Below are positions 52,146-61,572 of a stretch of 64,000 bases of DNA, piece after piece; positions within the stretch are counted from its first letter, which is position 1, and each line of letters starts with the position of its first letter. A program made the position numbers and the translations under genes. The notes beneath the pieces were generated by a model. It made no database searches and had not been told where the DNA came from. It worked only from the letters and a program-made list of their open reading frames with translations. Origin of the DNA: Nostoc sp. NMS8 (GTDB lineage Bacteria; Cyanobacteriota; Cyanobacteriia; Cyanobacteriales; Nostocaceae); NCBI RefSeq assembly GCF_017115045.1, contig NZ_JABXKK010000113.1, positions 62,001 through 126,000 on the forward strand. The letters are read 5' to 3'.

Positions 52146-52316
52146 TTAATTATAACGTGAGTTCGATAAACCTCTCCCTGCCTTGAACTTTAGTTCAAGT
52201 CTGTCCCTCTCCGAGTCGGAGAGGGACGGTTTCGCATAGTAAAACCAGGGAGAGGTCTTTTTTACGGCTAATTAGATGGACACTATATGATTCGTCGAAC
52301 TCAGGTTAATTATAGG
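52146..52316. repeat. MITE-like element with nested hairpins overlapping the GGDEF gene stop
   Basis: Ends are inverted repeats (AATTATAACGTGAGTTCGATAA and the complement of TCGAACTCAGGTTAATTATA), inside which lie GACCTCTCCCTGG-type arms and a perfect CCCTCTCCGA / TCGGAGAGGG hairpin at 52204-52225. The right end includes the stop codon of the GGDEF gene (52306-52308). Confidence 0.65.
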
Positions 52317-54057
52317 TATTTACATACTCCCTAACTCGATTCTTTCCTGTTCGCTTTGCCTCAAGCATTGCTTGATTTGCCCGATTCAGAAAATCCTTAA
52401 CCGTAATCCCTGGTTCTGATACAGCTATTCCAAAAGAAGCAGTGATGCCTTCGAGGATCTGATCGCTGTCCTTCAATTGCATTTTTTCAATATCTATCCT
52501 TAATTGTTCTACTCGCTTCTTAAGCGTTTCCAGTGTCATATTAGGCATCACAATCACAAATTCTTCACCACCCCATCTGCAAGCAATATCAAAGGAGCGA
52601 ATAGATTTTAAGAGTAATTTTGCTAATCCTTGGAGAACAATGTTGGCAGTGATGTGCCCATAGCGCGAGTTGTAAGATTTGAAGTTATCGATATCAAGAA
52701 AAATAATACTAAGAGGTTGTCCCGAACGTTCAGCTTCAGCTAACCTTTGTTCCGTTATACTCTGCATATAGCCTTGATTGAATAGTTGGGTCATCCCATC
52801 GCGCAAGTTATCATGAGTTAGACGTTGTTTTATCGATAAATTATTCAGTGCAATACCTAGAGTTCTAGCAATAATCTCAATAATTTGTTGATCTTCTGGA
52901 CTGATTTCTTCAAGCGCATTGATGTGTAAGATCGCAACTACTTCGCCTTGTGCAAACAACGGAACACACAAATGTGTACCGCTAACTGGCTGTATTAAGT
53001 GACTGCATATTATTCCTGAATGACGAGGCGATAAAAGATTTAATTTTCCTCTCCGCAATGCCCAACAATCAGATAGTGAAAATATTTCTTTACTGCTTCT
53101 TTCACCTCCCCAAAAACTATTCATCTGAACATAATTCTTGGAATTGGAAATGATATAGATAGAACCACTGATATTCGGAAATAGCTTGGAACAAGTTAAA
53201 ACAACTACTTTATATACCTCATTTTCAGACTCGCAAGAATAAAGCATATCTGCCATATCTAAGAGATATATAAGTTCTCGTTTTTTCGCCTCTAATTCCA
53301 GTGTTTTTTCTACTAGCTGCCGATTTAGATCGGTGAGCGATCGCTGTGCTTCTATGGTTTCTGTAATATCGATACTAATCCCACCAATGCGGTTAGCGCC
53401 CGTTACGTAATCCCTAAACGGAAACTTAAATGATAGCCAGTAGCACGGCTGATTATTACCAGGTATCTTTACCTGTTCAATCAGCTTCAAAGAGCGTACA
53501 GTTTTCAAAACGACTCGATCGTTTTCCATTACCCGCCGCCCCTCTTCTGGATCTGGCAAGAATTCACTGTCCGTTTTTCCCAACCATTCTTGTGAATCTA
53601 CCGAAAATCTAGATTGTATCTCCTGGTTGTAGTAAAGCACCTTAGATTGCTCATCTTTGATATATGCTCCAAACGGGCCCTGATCTAGAAATAGCTGTTT
53701 TATCTGCTGGCTACGTTGAAGTTCACGAGTATCTTCTTGAGATTTAGCGATCGCCTTTACAACTAGATAAGCGGTTGGCGTCAGGTAGAGTAAGGCAGAC
53801 AAAGAAATAAATGCCATTACATCTAGCACGCCTAAGTGTAGCAGCGATACTGGCATATACGGCTCAAAGATCGCCAGTAAATGATGAAATCCGCAAAATA
53901 GCACGAATCCACCTGATAAGAAAAAGGCTAGCCAAAACTTAGAAGGGATAGTTGCCTTAGTTTTAGCAAAGAAAACCCCTATAACTGTGAGTATGCCAAA
54001 GTATGAAAATGCAGTGATGCCGTGAGCAATTATGCAATTCCAGTAAATAGGCTCCAT
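52306..54057 (-). CDS. Diguanylate cyclase with ethylene-receptor-like membrane domain, PAS and GAF
   Basis: Order: three transmembrane helices (1-105), PAS (about 118-235), short coiled coil, GAF (265-410), GGDEF (412-578). The active site is GGEEF (496-500) with RSFD (487-490) five residues before it, a product-inhibition I-site, so it should make c-di-GMP under feedback. The membrane part carries FCGFHHL (Cys55, His59), the spacing of the Cu(I)/ethylene ligands Cys65/His69 of plant ETR1, after FSYFGILTVIGVFF. The Asp of helix 1 (Asp25 in ETR1) is not conserved. The stop codon lies in a repeat element. Confidence 0.9.
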   Translation of the reverse strand: MEPIYWNCIIAHGITAFSYFGILTVIGVFFAKTKATIPSKFWLAFFLSGGFVLFCGFHHLLAIFEPYMPVSLLHLGVLDVMAFISLSALLYLTPTAYLVVKAIAKSQEDTRELQRSQQIKQLFLDQGPFGAYIKDEQSKVLYYNQEIQSRFSVDSQEWLGKTDSEFLPDPEEGRRVMENDRVVLKTVRSLKLIEQVKIPGNNQPCYWLSFKFPFRDYVTGANRIGGISIDITETIEAQRSLTDLNRQLVEKTLELEAKKRELIYLLDMADMLYSCESENEVYKVVVLTCSKLFPNISGSIYIISNSKNYVQMNSFWGGERSSKEIFSLSDCWALRRGKLNLLSPRHSGIICSHLIQPVSGTHLCVPLFAQGEVVAILHINALEEISPEDQQIIEIIARTLGIALNNLSIKQRLTHDNLRDGMTQLFNQGYMQSITEQRLAEAERSGQPLSIIFLDIDNFKSYNSRYGHITANIVLQGLAKLLLKSIRSFDIACRWGGEEFVIVMPNMTLETLKKRVEQLRIDIEKMQLKDSDQILEGITASFGIAVSEPGITVKDFLNRANQAMLEAKRTGKNRVREYVNTYN

Positions 54058-54154
54058 GCTGATCTGATATTAAGATTTAATGCGTTTCACTATAATTTTA
54101 GGTAGCCTCAAGATGTAACGGTAGAAAGGATGATTTCAGTACCTCATGCCTCAG

Positions 54155-54187
54155 TTTTGCAAAAGTTATCATAGTAACTTTCTAAAC
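54155..54187 (-). promoter_or_regulatory. Likely promoter of the GGDEF gene
   Basis: On the minus strand TTTAGAAAG, TTACTATGATAAC, TTTTGC; near match to the sequence before the AAA+/nuclease operon (45955-45992). TATGAT may be the -10 hexamer. Confidence 0.4.
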
Positions 54188-54193
54188 GGCTAC

Positions 54194-54706
54194 TCATGTC
54201 ATCCCCTTACCAACCTGACTTACCAAGTGAGTGAGTTCGGGTAAAATCAGTTTTTCCATCGCCAGGCCTACAGCATTACTGGAGCCAGGAAGCGAGAAAA
54301 TTAATTTATCTTGATAAACACCAGCAACAGCGCGAGAAGCGATCGCCCGGGAACCAATTTCTTGATAACTTAAAAAACGAAATAACTCACCAAATCCCGG
54401 CAAAGTCTTCTCCAATAACTTCTCAATGGCATCATAAGTGGTATCTCTTGGTGCAATACCTGTACCACCATTGAAAATTACAGCATCCAAATTTGCACTT
54501 TTACCCAGATTTTCTATCTGCCCTTGAATTTGTGTTGGTTCATCTTTGATAATCGTGTAACCTCCCACAGTATGGTTAGCACCAAGGAGTAACTGCTGAA
54601 TTAGCTGGCCACTTTTGTCTGTTTCAAAAGTGCGTGTATCGCTAACAGTAACCACAGCACAAGTTACCGTAATTCTTGGTGAGTCTGGGTGGGGTTGTGG
54701 CGTCAT
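54194..54706 (-). CDS. moaB: Molybdenum cofactor biosynthesis protein B
   Basis: MoaB/MogA-type molybdopterin adenylyltransferase fold: VTVSDTRTFETDKSG near the start, FNGGTGIAPRDTTYDAIEKLL and LPGSSNAVGLAMEKLILPEL. The 170 residues are usual. It acts in the adenylation step of molybdopterin; the cyanobacterial copy likely takes the MogA role. It stands alone between the GGDEF gene and psb28. Confidence 0.94.
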   Translation of the reverse strand: MTPQPHPDSPRITVTCAVVTVSDTRTFETDKSGQLIQQLLLGANHTVGGYTIIKDEPTQIQGQIENLGKSANLDAVIFNGGTGIAPRDTTYDAIEKLLEKTLPGFGELFRFLSYQEIGSRAIASRAVAGVYQDKLIFSLPGSSNAVGLAMEKLILPELTHLVSQVGKGMT

Positions 54707-54805
54707 AAGTCAGTCCTGAACGTTTGATCGTGGATATTGGGCATGGGGAATGGCGCATTGGGTATGACAATAATTACCGATGCCCAATGCCCAATACCCT
54801 ATGCC

Positions 54806-55147
54806 CTATGCCTCATTTTTGCTCAGTCCCAGATCGTTTTCTTCAGCATATCGCTCCATGAAACGTATAAAGCGATCCCATTCTTGAACAGATTTCATCA
54901 CGTAAAGTGCTTCTAATTCTTCCGGTTTCCCATTGACAAATTTAGCCTTGACTTCGCGGGTAATTATCTCTCCTTCTTCGTCAATCAAGTACATCCCGGT
55001 AATATCTTCGGTGCTACCTTGATCTAAAATCTTTGGATTCGTAAAAATAAATGTTGCTGTGCCACTATCGCCACTGCGCGATCGCGTCAAGCGCACATCT
55101 GGAGTTACTTCTTCGTCAAGACCTCTAGAAAACTGGATTTTCGCCAT
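54806..55147 (-). CDS. psb28: Photosystem II assembly factor Psb28
   Basis: Psb28 binds the RC47 intermediate during photosystem II assembly and repair. The 113 residues (MAKIQFSRGLDEEVTPDVRLTR ... SVQEWDRFIRFMERYAEENDL) match throughout. It has no membrane segment, as expected for a cytoplasmic-face factor. The neighbour on the same strand is the dead dtd gene. Confidence 0.96.
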   Translation of the reverse strand: MAKIQFSRGLDEEVTPDVRLTRSRSGDSGTATFIFTNPKILDQGSTEDITGMYLIDEEGEIITREVKAKFVNGKPEELEALYVMKSVQEWDRFIRFMERYAEENDLGLSKNEA

Positions 55148-55250
55148 GATAAATGAATTTAAACTTTGGTGATGGTTAATTTAATATTCTCTCATCAATT
55201 AGAACACCACGGTCTAGAGGCTATTGTTATTCTTTTTTGAGTGTATATAC

Positions 55251-55704
55251 TTAGGTTGAATATTTTTCTAGTAACAAAGTTACGGGGCCATCGTTTTCAA
55301 TTGTCACTTGCATCATTGCACCAAATTGACCTGTTTCCACCTGCAAACTGCTAGTTCTTAATTTGGTAACAAAACGATTATACAAATCTTCTGCTGATTG
55401 GGGAGCCGCTGAACGCTCAAAAGAAGGACGGCGACCTTTAAAGGCAGTCACCATAAAGCGTAAACTGACTCACTACCAACAAATCACCGCCAATTTCTTG
55501 TACAGATTTTTGCCAACGGTCATCTTCTTCCTCGTCATGAAATAGCCGCAATTCTAAGCACTTCCGCACCATCCAGTCGATTTCAGCATCAGTGTCGGTA
55601 TTAGCAATACCCACAAGTAAATTTAGCCCCCGCCCAATTTTGCCGATAATTTCACCATTAACTGTAACTTGAGATGATTTAACTCACTGGATAACAACAC
55701 GCAT
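55251..55704 (-). pseudogene. dtd: D-aminoacyl-tRNA deacylase, inactivated by nonsense codon and frameshift
   Basis: From ATG 55704 the frame reads MRVVIQ, then TGA at 55686-55684 where Arg (CGA) is expected, then VKSSQVTVNGEIIGKIGRGL and on to VVSQFTLYGDCL and TAA. The family continues GDCxKGRRPSF, which is found in the +1 frame (KGRRPSFERSAAPQSAEDLY ... FGAMMQVTIENDGPVTLLL), so one extra T in the CTTTAAA run at about 55438-55444 shifted the frame. Both lesions affect a gene of otherwise full length and good conservation, which suggests recent loss. Confidence 0.88.
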
Positions 55705-55799
55705 TTTAATCAGAACGCTTAAAATTCATGGCAGAGCCATTAAGAATGCATTCCCAGGTGGAACCTGGGAACGAGTAGTAAACTTCTCACTCCTAACTT

Positions 55800-56906
55800 T
55801 TATTTGCCAAAGCCTTTACCGCGAGAGGTTGAAGGTAGACAAATACAGTTTTCGAGTTGACTGATTAAAGCCTCACGATCTAAATTTTGACCAATCAGCA
55901 CTAACTGATTTTTCAATTTACCTTGCCATTCATCATCATCCAAGGTAAAGCGTTTACCACAAAGGTGGAAAATATGACGCTTTGGACTTTCATCAAACCA
56001 CATAATACCCTTCGCTCGGAAGATATTTGAGGGTAGCTGGTTATCTAAGAAATACTGAAACTTCCTAATAGAAAAAGGCTTGTCACTTTGGAAAGAGATG
56101 GAAGTAAAACCATCATTTTCTAAATGGTCAGAATGATGGTGATAATCGTGGTGATCGTGGTCATGGTCATGATGATCGTGACCACATGTTGAGTGATCGT
56201 GGTCGTGATGTTCATGATCGTGATGGTCGTGTTCATCCACCACTGTGTCAAAATATTTATCTGACTCAAATAGACCAACACTCAGAATTAAAGGAAGTGG
56301 CACTTGCGATCGCGTCGCGCGAATAATTCTCGCTCCTTCCTTCACGTCGTTAATTTTTATTTCTAACTCCTTTAAAGTGGCTTCATCAACCAAATCAGCC
56401 TTGTTCAGCACAATAACATCACCATAAGCAATCTGGCTGTACGCTGCCTCGGAGTTAAATAAATCTAGGCTGTAATTCGCCGCGTCTACTACGGTAATAA
56501 TCGAATCCAAACGCGTTAAATCCCGCAATTCTGTGCCCAAAAATGTTAAAGCTACTGGGAGTGGATCTGCCAATCCAGTTGTTTCTACTACTAGATAATC
56601 TAGATTTTCTTGGCGTTCTAAAACTTTGTAAACTGCATCTACTAAATCATTATTAATAGTGCAGCAGATACAACCATTATTTAGTTCCACCATGTTCTCA
56701 CCAGTGGAAACAATTAACTCGTTGTCGATGCCGATTTCACCAAATTCATTCACGAGAACAGCGGTTTTTAAACCCTGTTGGTTGTTGAGGATATGATTAA
56801 GTAAAGTCGTCTTGCCACTACCGAGGAAACCCGTAATAATTGTTACTGGCATTCCTTGTTTAGGCGTATCCATTGCGGAAGATTCGGGTGTAACTGCTGA
56901 TTGCAT
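55800..56906 (-). CDS. COG0523 (CobW/ZNG-type) GTPase with His-rich metal-binding region
   Basis: G1 loop GFLGSGKTTLLN, the metal motif GCICC (CxCC) and NKAD are intact, followed by a His/Asp-rich insert (about residues 225-265, roughly 24 His) and the CobW C-terminal domain (RAKGIMWFDES ... HLCGKRFTL). Such proteins are GTP-dependent metallochaperones, mostly for zinc; the insert suggests metal storage or sensing. The start may be ATG 56906 or an internal one (MDTPKQG) at codon 12. No clear Zur box was identified upstream. Confidence 0.92.
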   Translation of the reverse strand: MQSAVTPESSAMDTPKQGMPVTIITGFLGSGKTTLLNHILNNQQGLKTAVLVNEFGEIGIDNELIVSTGENMVELNNGCICCTINNDLVDAVYKVLERQENLDYLVVETTGLADPLPVALTFLGTELRDLTRLDSIITVVDAANYSLDLFNSEAAYSQIAYGDVIVLNKADLVDEATLKELEIKINDVKEGARIIRATRSQVPLPLILSVGLFESDKYFDTVVDEHDHHDHEHHDHDHSTCGHDHHDHDHDHHDYHHHSDHLENDGFTSISFQSDKPFSIRKFQYFLDNQLPSNIFRAKGIMWFDESPKRHIFHLCGKRFTLDDDEWQGKLKNQLVLIGQNLDREALISQLENCICLPSTSRGKGFGK

Positions 56907-57043
56907 AGCGCTGTTATCAAATAGTCAAAAAATAGTAATGTAGCGGAAATAGTCCAGAAAACACTAGCATAGGGATGCTGGACTGTCATCCCAGCTGCCT
57001 TACCCTATTATTACGTATCTCCTTATTTCAGCATTACTCTGTT

Positions 57044-58531
57044 ATGACCCTAACTCTTTACAATACCCTCACCCGTCGTCAAGAACCGTTTGAAACAGTC
57101 GAACCAGGCAAGGTTAAGATGTATTACTGCGGCGTGACGGTGTACGACTACTGCCATTTGGGTCATGCTAGAGCTTGCATCGTTTGGGATGTAGTGCGCC
57201 GATACCTCCAGTTTATCGGTTATGAAGTCCGATATATCCAAAATTTTACTGATATTGATGACAAGATTCTGAATCGAGCCTGTGTTGAACATTCATCAAT
57301 GGAAGCTGTAGCCGATCGCTTCATCAAAGCATATTTTGAGGATATGGCGCGGTTGGGAATCAAGGAAGCTGATGAATATCCCCGCGCTACTCACACAATG
57401 AATGGCATTCAGCGGTTAATTCATGAATTGGAAAATAAAGGTTTTGCCTACCCTGCTGATGGTGATGTGTATTATGCAGTACGAAAGTTTTCTGAGTATG
57501 GCAAGCTTTCGGGACGTAAGTTAGAAGATATGCAGGCGGGGAAAAGCGATGCCTACGGCGGGCAACGCCTACGCGTCAACGTCGAAGATCCAGAATATCA
57601 AAAAAAGAAAGATCCCTTCGATTTTGCTTTGTGGAAAGCAGCAAAATCGGGAGAACCAGCTTGGGAATCACCTTGGGGCGCAGGTCGTCCGGGGTGGCAT
57701 ATAGAATGCTCGGCAATGGTGCGCGATCGCCTGGGTGATACCATAGATATTCATGCTGGTGGTGCTGACTTAATTTTTCCCCACCACGAAAACGAAATTG
57801 CCCAATCTGAGGCTGTAACCGGAAAACCCTTAGCGCATTACTGGTTACATAACGGCATGGTGAAGGTAGATGGTGAAAAAATGTCCAAATCTTTGGGCAA
57901 CTTTACCACTATTCGAGAATTACTGGATCGAGGAGTTGACCCGATGGCAGTGCGGTTATTCGTGCTGACTGCTCAATATCGTACACCCATAGATTTTACC
58001 GACGAAGCGATCGCCGCAGCAACCAATGGTTGGCACACCATAAAAGAAGGTTTACTCTTTGGCTACCAATATGGCAGATTACTAGGCTGGGAAGTGGGAA
58101 CTGGCTCACTACTCTCTAGTCCCCATTCCCTACTCCCTGAGACTGTTGAACGTTTCCAAGAAATTGTGAATAATGACTTTAATTTTCCTGGTGGGTTAAC
58201 AGTGCTGTTTGAATTAGCCAAAGAAGTGCGTCGTGAGAGAAACATTTTTGTGCATGCAAGGAAAACCGAAACATCACTAGATAACTTAAAGCAGCAATGG
58301 CAAACTCTTGTCACATTGGCTGGAGTTTTAGGTTTAGAAGTTGAGATAGAAGCGGAAACTAACAAGATTTATGGTTTAAGCGATGTGGAAATTGAAGCGA
58401 AAATTGAGCAAAGGCAAGAAGCACGTCAAACCAAGAATTTTGCCGAAAGCGATCGCATTCGTGACGAACTCCAAGCAGAAGGTATTACGCTAATTGATAG
58501 CCGTGATGGCACACGCTGGCACCGGAATTAA
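57044..58531 (+). CDS. cysS: Cysteinyl-tRNA synthetase
   Basis: The class I motifs are HLGHA (HIGH) and KMSKSLGNF (KMSKS). Zinc ligands CGVTVYDY, ECSAMV and HHENEIAQSE are present. Start ATG 57044 (MTLTLYNTLTRRQEPFE) is favoured; the frame extends to 56975 through spacer. A linker at about 58098-58145 (GTGSLLSSPHSLLPETV) is encoded by CTCTAGTCCCCATTCCCTAC-type spacer repeat, so it is likely a captured repeat. tldD follows after 13 bases. Confidence 0.95.
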   Translation: MTLTLYNTLTRRQEPFETVEPGKVKMYYCGVTVYDYCHLGHARACIVWDVVRRYLQFIGYEVRYIQNFTDIDDKILNRACVEHSSMEAVADRFIKAYFEDMARLGIKEADEYPRATHTMNGIQRLIHELENKGFAYPADGDVYYAVRKFSEYGKLSGRKLEDMQAGKSDAYGGQRLRVNVEDPEYQKKKDPFDFALWKAAKSGEPAWESPWGAGRPGWHIECSAMVRDRLGDTIDIHAGGADLIFPHHENEIAQSEAVTGKPLAHYWLHNGMVKVDGEKMSKSLGNFTTIRELLDRGVDPMAVRLFVLTAQYRTPIDFTDEAIAAATNGWHTIKEGLLFGYQYGRLLGWEVGTGSLLSSPHSLLPETVERFQEIVNNDFNFPGGLTVLFELAKEVRRERNIFVHARKTETSLDNLKQQWQTLVTLAGVLGLEVEIEAETNKIYGLSDVEIEAKIEQRQEARQTKNFAESDRIRDELQAEGITLIDSRDGTRWHRN

Positions 58532-58544
58532 ATTTTAAATTCTT

Positions 58545-59984
58545 ATGTGGATTACTCTAAAAAAAGCGATCGCTAGTTTCGATATTCCTGCTGATTGGAT
58601 TGGTATTAGAGCCGTAAAGGAGACTTCTACTACCCGTTTCGTCCGTGACGCCTTACCCCAACTAAACGGCAAATCCTTCACTGCTGGAGCCATGCTGGAA
58701 GTTTTGGTTAATGGCAGTCTGGGTTATGCAGCTACTAACTCTCTGGAACTATCTTCCCTGCAAGCGGCTGCCCAAACAGCCTATAAACAGGCACTAGCAG
58801 CTAGTGAATGGTGGATACATCCCTTCCGTGAAAGTGAGCGTCCGAAAGTCGTTGGTGAATATAAATCGCCATTTCTTGAACCATTGGATGCTCTGAATCC
58901 TGGAGAAATCAACGATTTACTAATTCGGATTTGCCAAACGCTCAAAGTTGACGACAAGATTGTGCAAACCATAGCCAGTGCCAGCACCACCGAGAGAGAA
59001 TCTTGGTTTGTCAGCAGCAATGGCTCAGAAGTATATCAAAAAATACTATCTATAGGCACTAATTACGGAGCCACTGCCCAAGATGGAGCAATTGTACAGC
59101 AGCGCAGCAACAACGGCTCCCAAGCAAACTGCTACCAAGGTGGACTCGAACTATTAAAACAAGAAAACTTATGGCATCGGGTGCGGCAAATTGGCGAACA
59201 AGTAGTAGAACTCTTGACAGCAGAAGAATGCCCAACCACCCATACTAATTTAGTTTTAGCCCCAGATCAAATGATGCTGCAAATCCATGAAAGTGTCGGG
59301 CATCCCCTAGAAATTGACCGAATTTTGGGAGATGAGCGTAACTATGCTGGAGGTAGCTTTGTTAATAAAAGTGATTTTGGCAACCTAGCTTATGGTTCGC
59401 CACTGATGAACATTACTTTTGATCCCACCGTGCCTGGTGAATTTGCTAGCTATGGCTTTGATGATACGGGTGCTGTCGCAACACGGGAGTATTTGGTTAA
59501 AGAAGGTGTACTGCAACGGGGTTTAGGTAGTCTGGAGAGTCAAGCCAGAGCAGGTGTAGCAGGAGTTGCCTGTGCCCGTGCTTCCTCATGGAATCGGCCA
59601 GCGATCGATCGCATGGGTAACTTGAATTTAGAGCCTCTCAATGGTACTTTTGAAGACATTATTGGCGGGATAGAACACGGCGTTTACATGGAATCTAACC
59701 GTTCTTGGTCAATTGACGATCGCCGCTACAAATTCCAATTTGGTTGCGAGTACGCTAAATTAATTGAAAACGGTAAACTCACCAAAACCCTCCGTAATCC
59801 TAACTATCGCGCCACAACACCAGAGTTTTGGCATAGTCTAATTAAAGTCGGAGATGCGACAAACTGGCAAATGTATGGTACTCCTTATTGTGGTAAAGGA
59901 GAACCAAATCAGGCCATTTGGGTAGGACACGGTTCACCTGTCTGTGTATTTGCTAACGTCGAAGTTTTTGGTGGAGGAACTTGA
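58545..59984 (+). CDS. tldD: TldD family metalloprotease subunit
   Basis: TldD with TldE forms a heterodimeric metalloprotease; the HExxxH motif is IHESVGHPLE, and Asp/Glu residues follow in GDERNYAGG and Cys/His in VARASS-type positions. The C-terminal part (VWVGHGSPVCVFANVEVFGGG) is conserved. 479 residues are normal. It begins 13 bases after cysS and is followed by tldE about 110 bases later, so the three are likely one operon. Confidence 0.93.
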   Translation: MWITLKKAIASFDIPADWIGIRAVKETSTTRFVRDALPQLNGKSFTAGAMLEVLVNGSLGYAATNSLELSSLQAAAQTAYKQALAASEWWIHPFRESERPKVVGEYKSPFLEPLDALNPGEINDLLIRICQTLKVDDKIVQTIASASTTERESWFVSSNGSEVYQKILSIGTNYGATAQDGAIVQQRSNNGSQANCYQGGLELLKQENLWHRVRQIGEQVVELLTAEECPTTHTNLVLAPDQMMLQIHESVGHPLEIDRILGDERNYAGGSFVNKSDFGNLAYGSPLMNITFDPTVPGEFASYGFDDTGAVATREYLVKEGVLQRGLGSLESQARAGVAGVACARASSWNRPAIDRMGNLNLEPLNGTFEDIIGGIEHGVYMESNRSWSIDDRRYKFQFGCEYAKLIENGKLTKTLRNPNYRATTPEFWHSLIKVGDATNWQMYGTPYCGKGEPNQAIWVGHGSPVCVFANVEVFGGGT

Positions 59985-60092
59985 AAAAAGTTAGGAGTTG
60001 AAACTTAGTAGTTAAAAATCTTCAACTCCTAACTCTTAACTCCTAACTCCTAACTTTTCTCTCTCCCAACTCCCTATTAATATTTAATATCC
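59985..60092. repeat. Spacer repeat between tldD and tldE
   Basis: TAACTCC-type heptamers repeat about five times at 60018-60057. Confidence 0.6.
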
Positions 60093-61439
60093 ATGAAAAT
60101 TGAGGAATTATCTGCATTAGAAGTCAGCTTTAATCGACTGATTGAAAGTTTGCTGATCAAAAAAGCAGAAGATGAACAATTTACTGTGAGACTCAGCAGT
60201 GAAATCAGTCAATTTACTCGTTTTAATCATGCGAAAGTGCGACAAACTGGTTGTGTTGCTGATGGTTGGATCGAACTAACTTTGATGAAAGAACAGCGCA
60301 ACAGTGTTCAGCAGTTTCCCTTTACTGGAAATTGGGAGGTAGACTGGCAGTTAACATATACCGCTTTGGAGGAATTACGCGACGAACTTATTCTATTACC
60401 CATCGATCCATATCTAGTTTTGCCCTCAGGAAATAATACTAGTCGAGAAATAAATTCTGGGAATTTATTGGCGGATGAAGCAGTAGTACCAACTGTGCTA
60501 GAACTAGTTGCTGAATTAGATTTTACGGGGATATATGCAGGGGGAGTGGTAATTAAAGCTTATGGTGATTCTAGCGGTCAAAAACACTGGTTTGCGACTG
60601 ATTCTTTTACCTTAGATTATTCTCTATTCTCTACATCTGGACAAGCCGTTAAAGGCACATTTGCCGGGAGTGATTGGGATAAATCTGCTTATATAGCCAA
60701 AATTAGCGAAGCTAAAAAACAACTAGAATTGCTTGCTCGTCCAGTTAAAGAATTGCCACGGGGGCAGTACAAAACTTACTTTGCACCTGCTGCTGTTGCA
60801 GATTTGTTATTAATGCTTTCTTGGGGATCTGTGAGCGAAGCTGATATTCAGCAAGGAAACAGTTCTTTAGCTGCTCTATGGCGTCAAGAAAAACAGCTTT
60901 CCACTGCATTTAATTTGAAAGAAAACTTTCAACGAGGATTAGTACCACGCTTTAATGAATTGGGAGAAATAGCAGCACCGGAGTTATCTATAATAGAAAA
61001 AGGATATTTGGTAAATACTTTGGTAAATTCTCGGACTGCTAAGGAATATCAAAAAATTGCCAACGGCGCTAATGGTTCAGAGACTTTACGAGCGCCAGAA
61101 GTGAGTCCGGGAAATTTAGTATTTGAGCAGATTCTTCCGAGTTTAGATACAGGATTATATGTATCCAATTTGCATTACTTGAATTGGAGCGATCGCCACA
61201 CTGGTAGAATCACAGGTATGACCCGTTATGCTTGTTTTTGGGTGGAAAATGGAGAAATTATTGCCCCTATTGAAAACTTGCGTTTTGATGAAAGTCTCTA
61301 TCGCTTCTGGGGAGAAAATTTAGTAGATTTGACTACTTTTCAAGAATTCATTCCCGAAGTAGGAACTTATGAAAGTCGGCAACTGGGAGGTAGTTTGGTT
61401 CCCGGTATGCTGGTAAAAGATTTTACATATACTTTGTAG
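60093..61439 (+). CDS. tldE: TldE/PmbA family protein
   Basis: The 448-residue product is the non-catalytic partner of TldD: it lacks the HExxxH motif but has the same fold (LLADEAVVPTVLELVAELDF, FTLDYSLFSTSGQAVKG and the C-terminal SRQLGGSLVPGMLVKDF). Together they process peptides such as microcin B17 precursors in other bacteria; cyanobacterial substrates are unknown. It shares an operon with tldD. Confidence 0.92.
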   Translation: MKIEELSALEVSFNRLIESLLIKKAEDEQFTVRLSSEISQFTRFNHAKVRQTGCVADGWIELTLMKEQRNSVQQFPFTGNWEVDWQLTYTALEELRDELILLPIDPYLVLPSGNNTSREINSGNLLADEAVVPTVLELVAELDFTGIYAGGVVIKAYGDSSGQKHWFATDSFTLDYSLFSTSGQAVKGTFAGSDWDKSAYIAKISEAKKQLELLARPVKELPRGQYKTYFAPAAVADLLLMLSWGSVSEADIQQGNSSLAALWRQEKQLSTAFNLKENFQRGLVPRFNELGEIAAPELSIIEKGYLVNTLVNSRTAKEYQKIANGANGSETLRAPEVSPGNLVFEQILPSLDTGLYVSNLHYLNWSDRHTGRITGMTRYACFWVENGEIIAPIENLRFDESLYRFWGENLVDLTTFQEFIPEVGTYESRQLGGSLVPGMLVKDFTYTL

Positions 61440-61572
61440 TTATAGCTAATGCAATTTAAATACGGAACAGCTTACCAGGCAGCTTCCCAAAAAGTCTTCA
61501 TTCATAAAAATATTTGGGTTAAGCAGTAGCGAAACCCAACCGATAATTTTTCCCCATCTGTCGTTAGAACCT

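Noticed and set aside
56975..57043. N-terminal extension of cysS
   Set aside because: CysS proteins start MTLTLYNT; the extra 23 residues are spacer-encoded.
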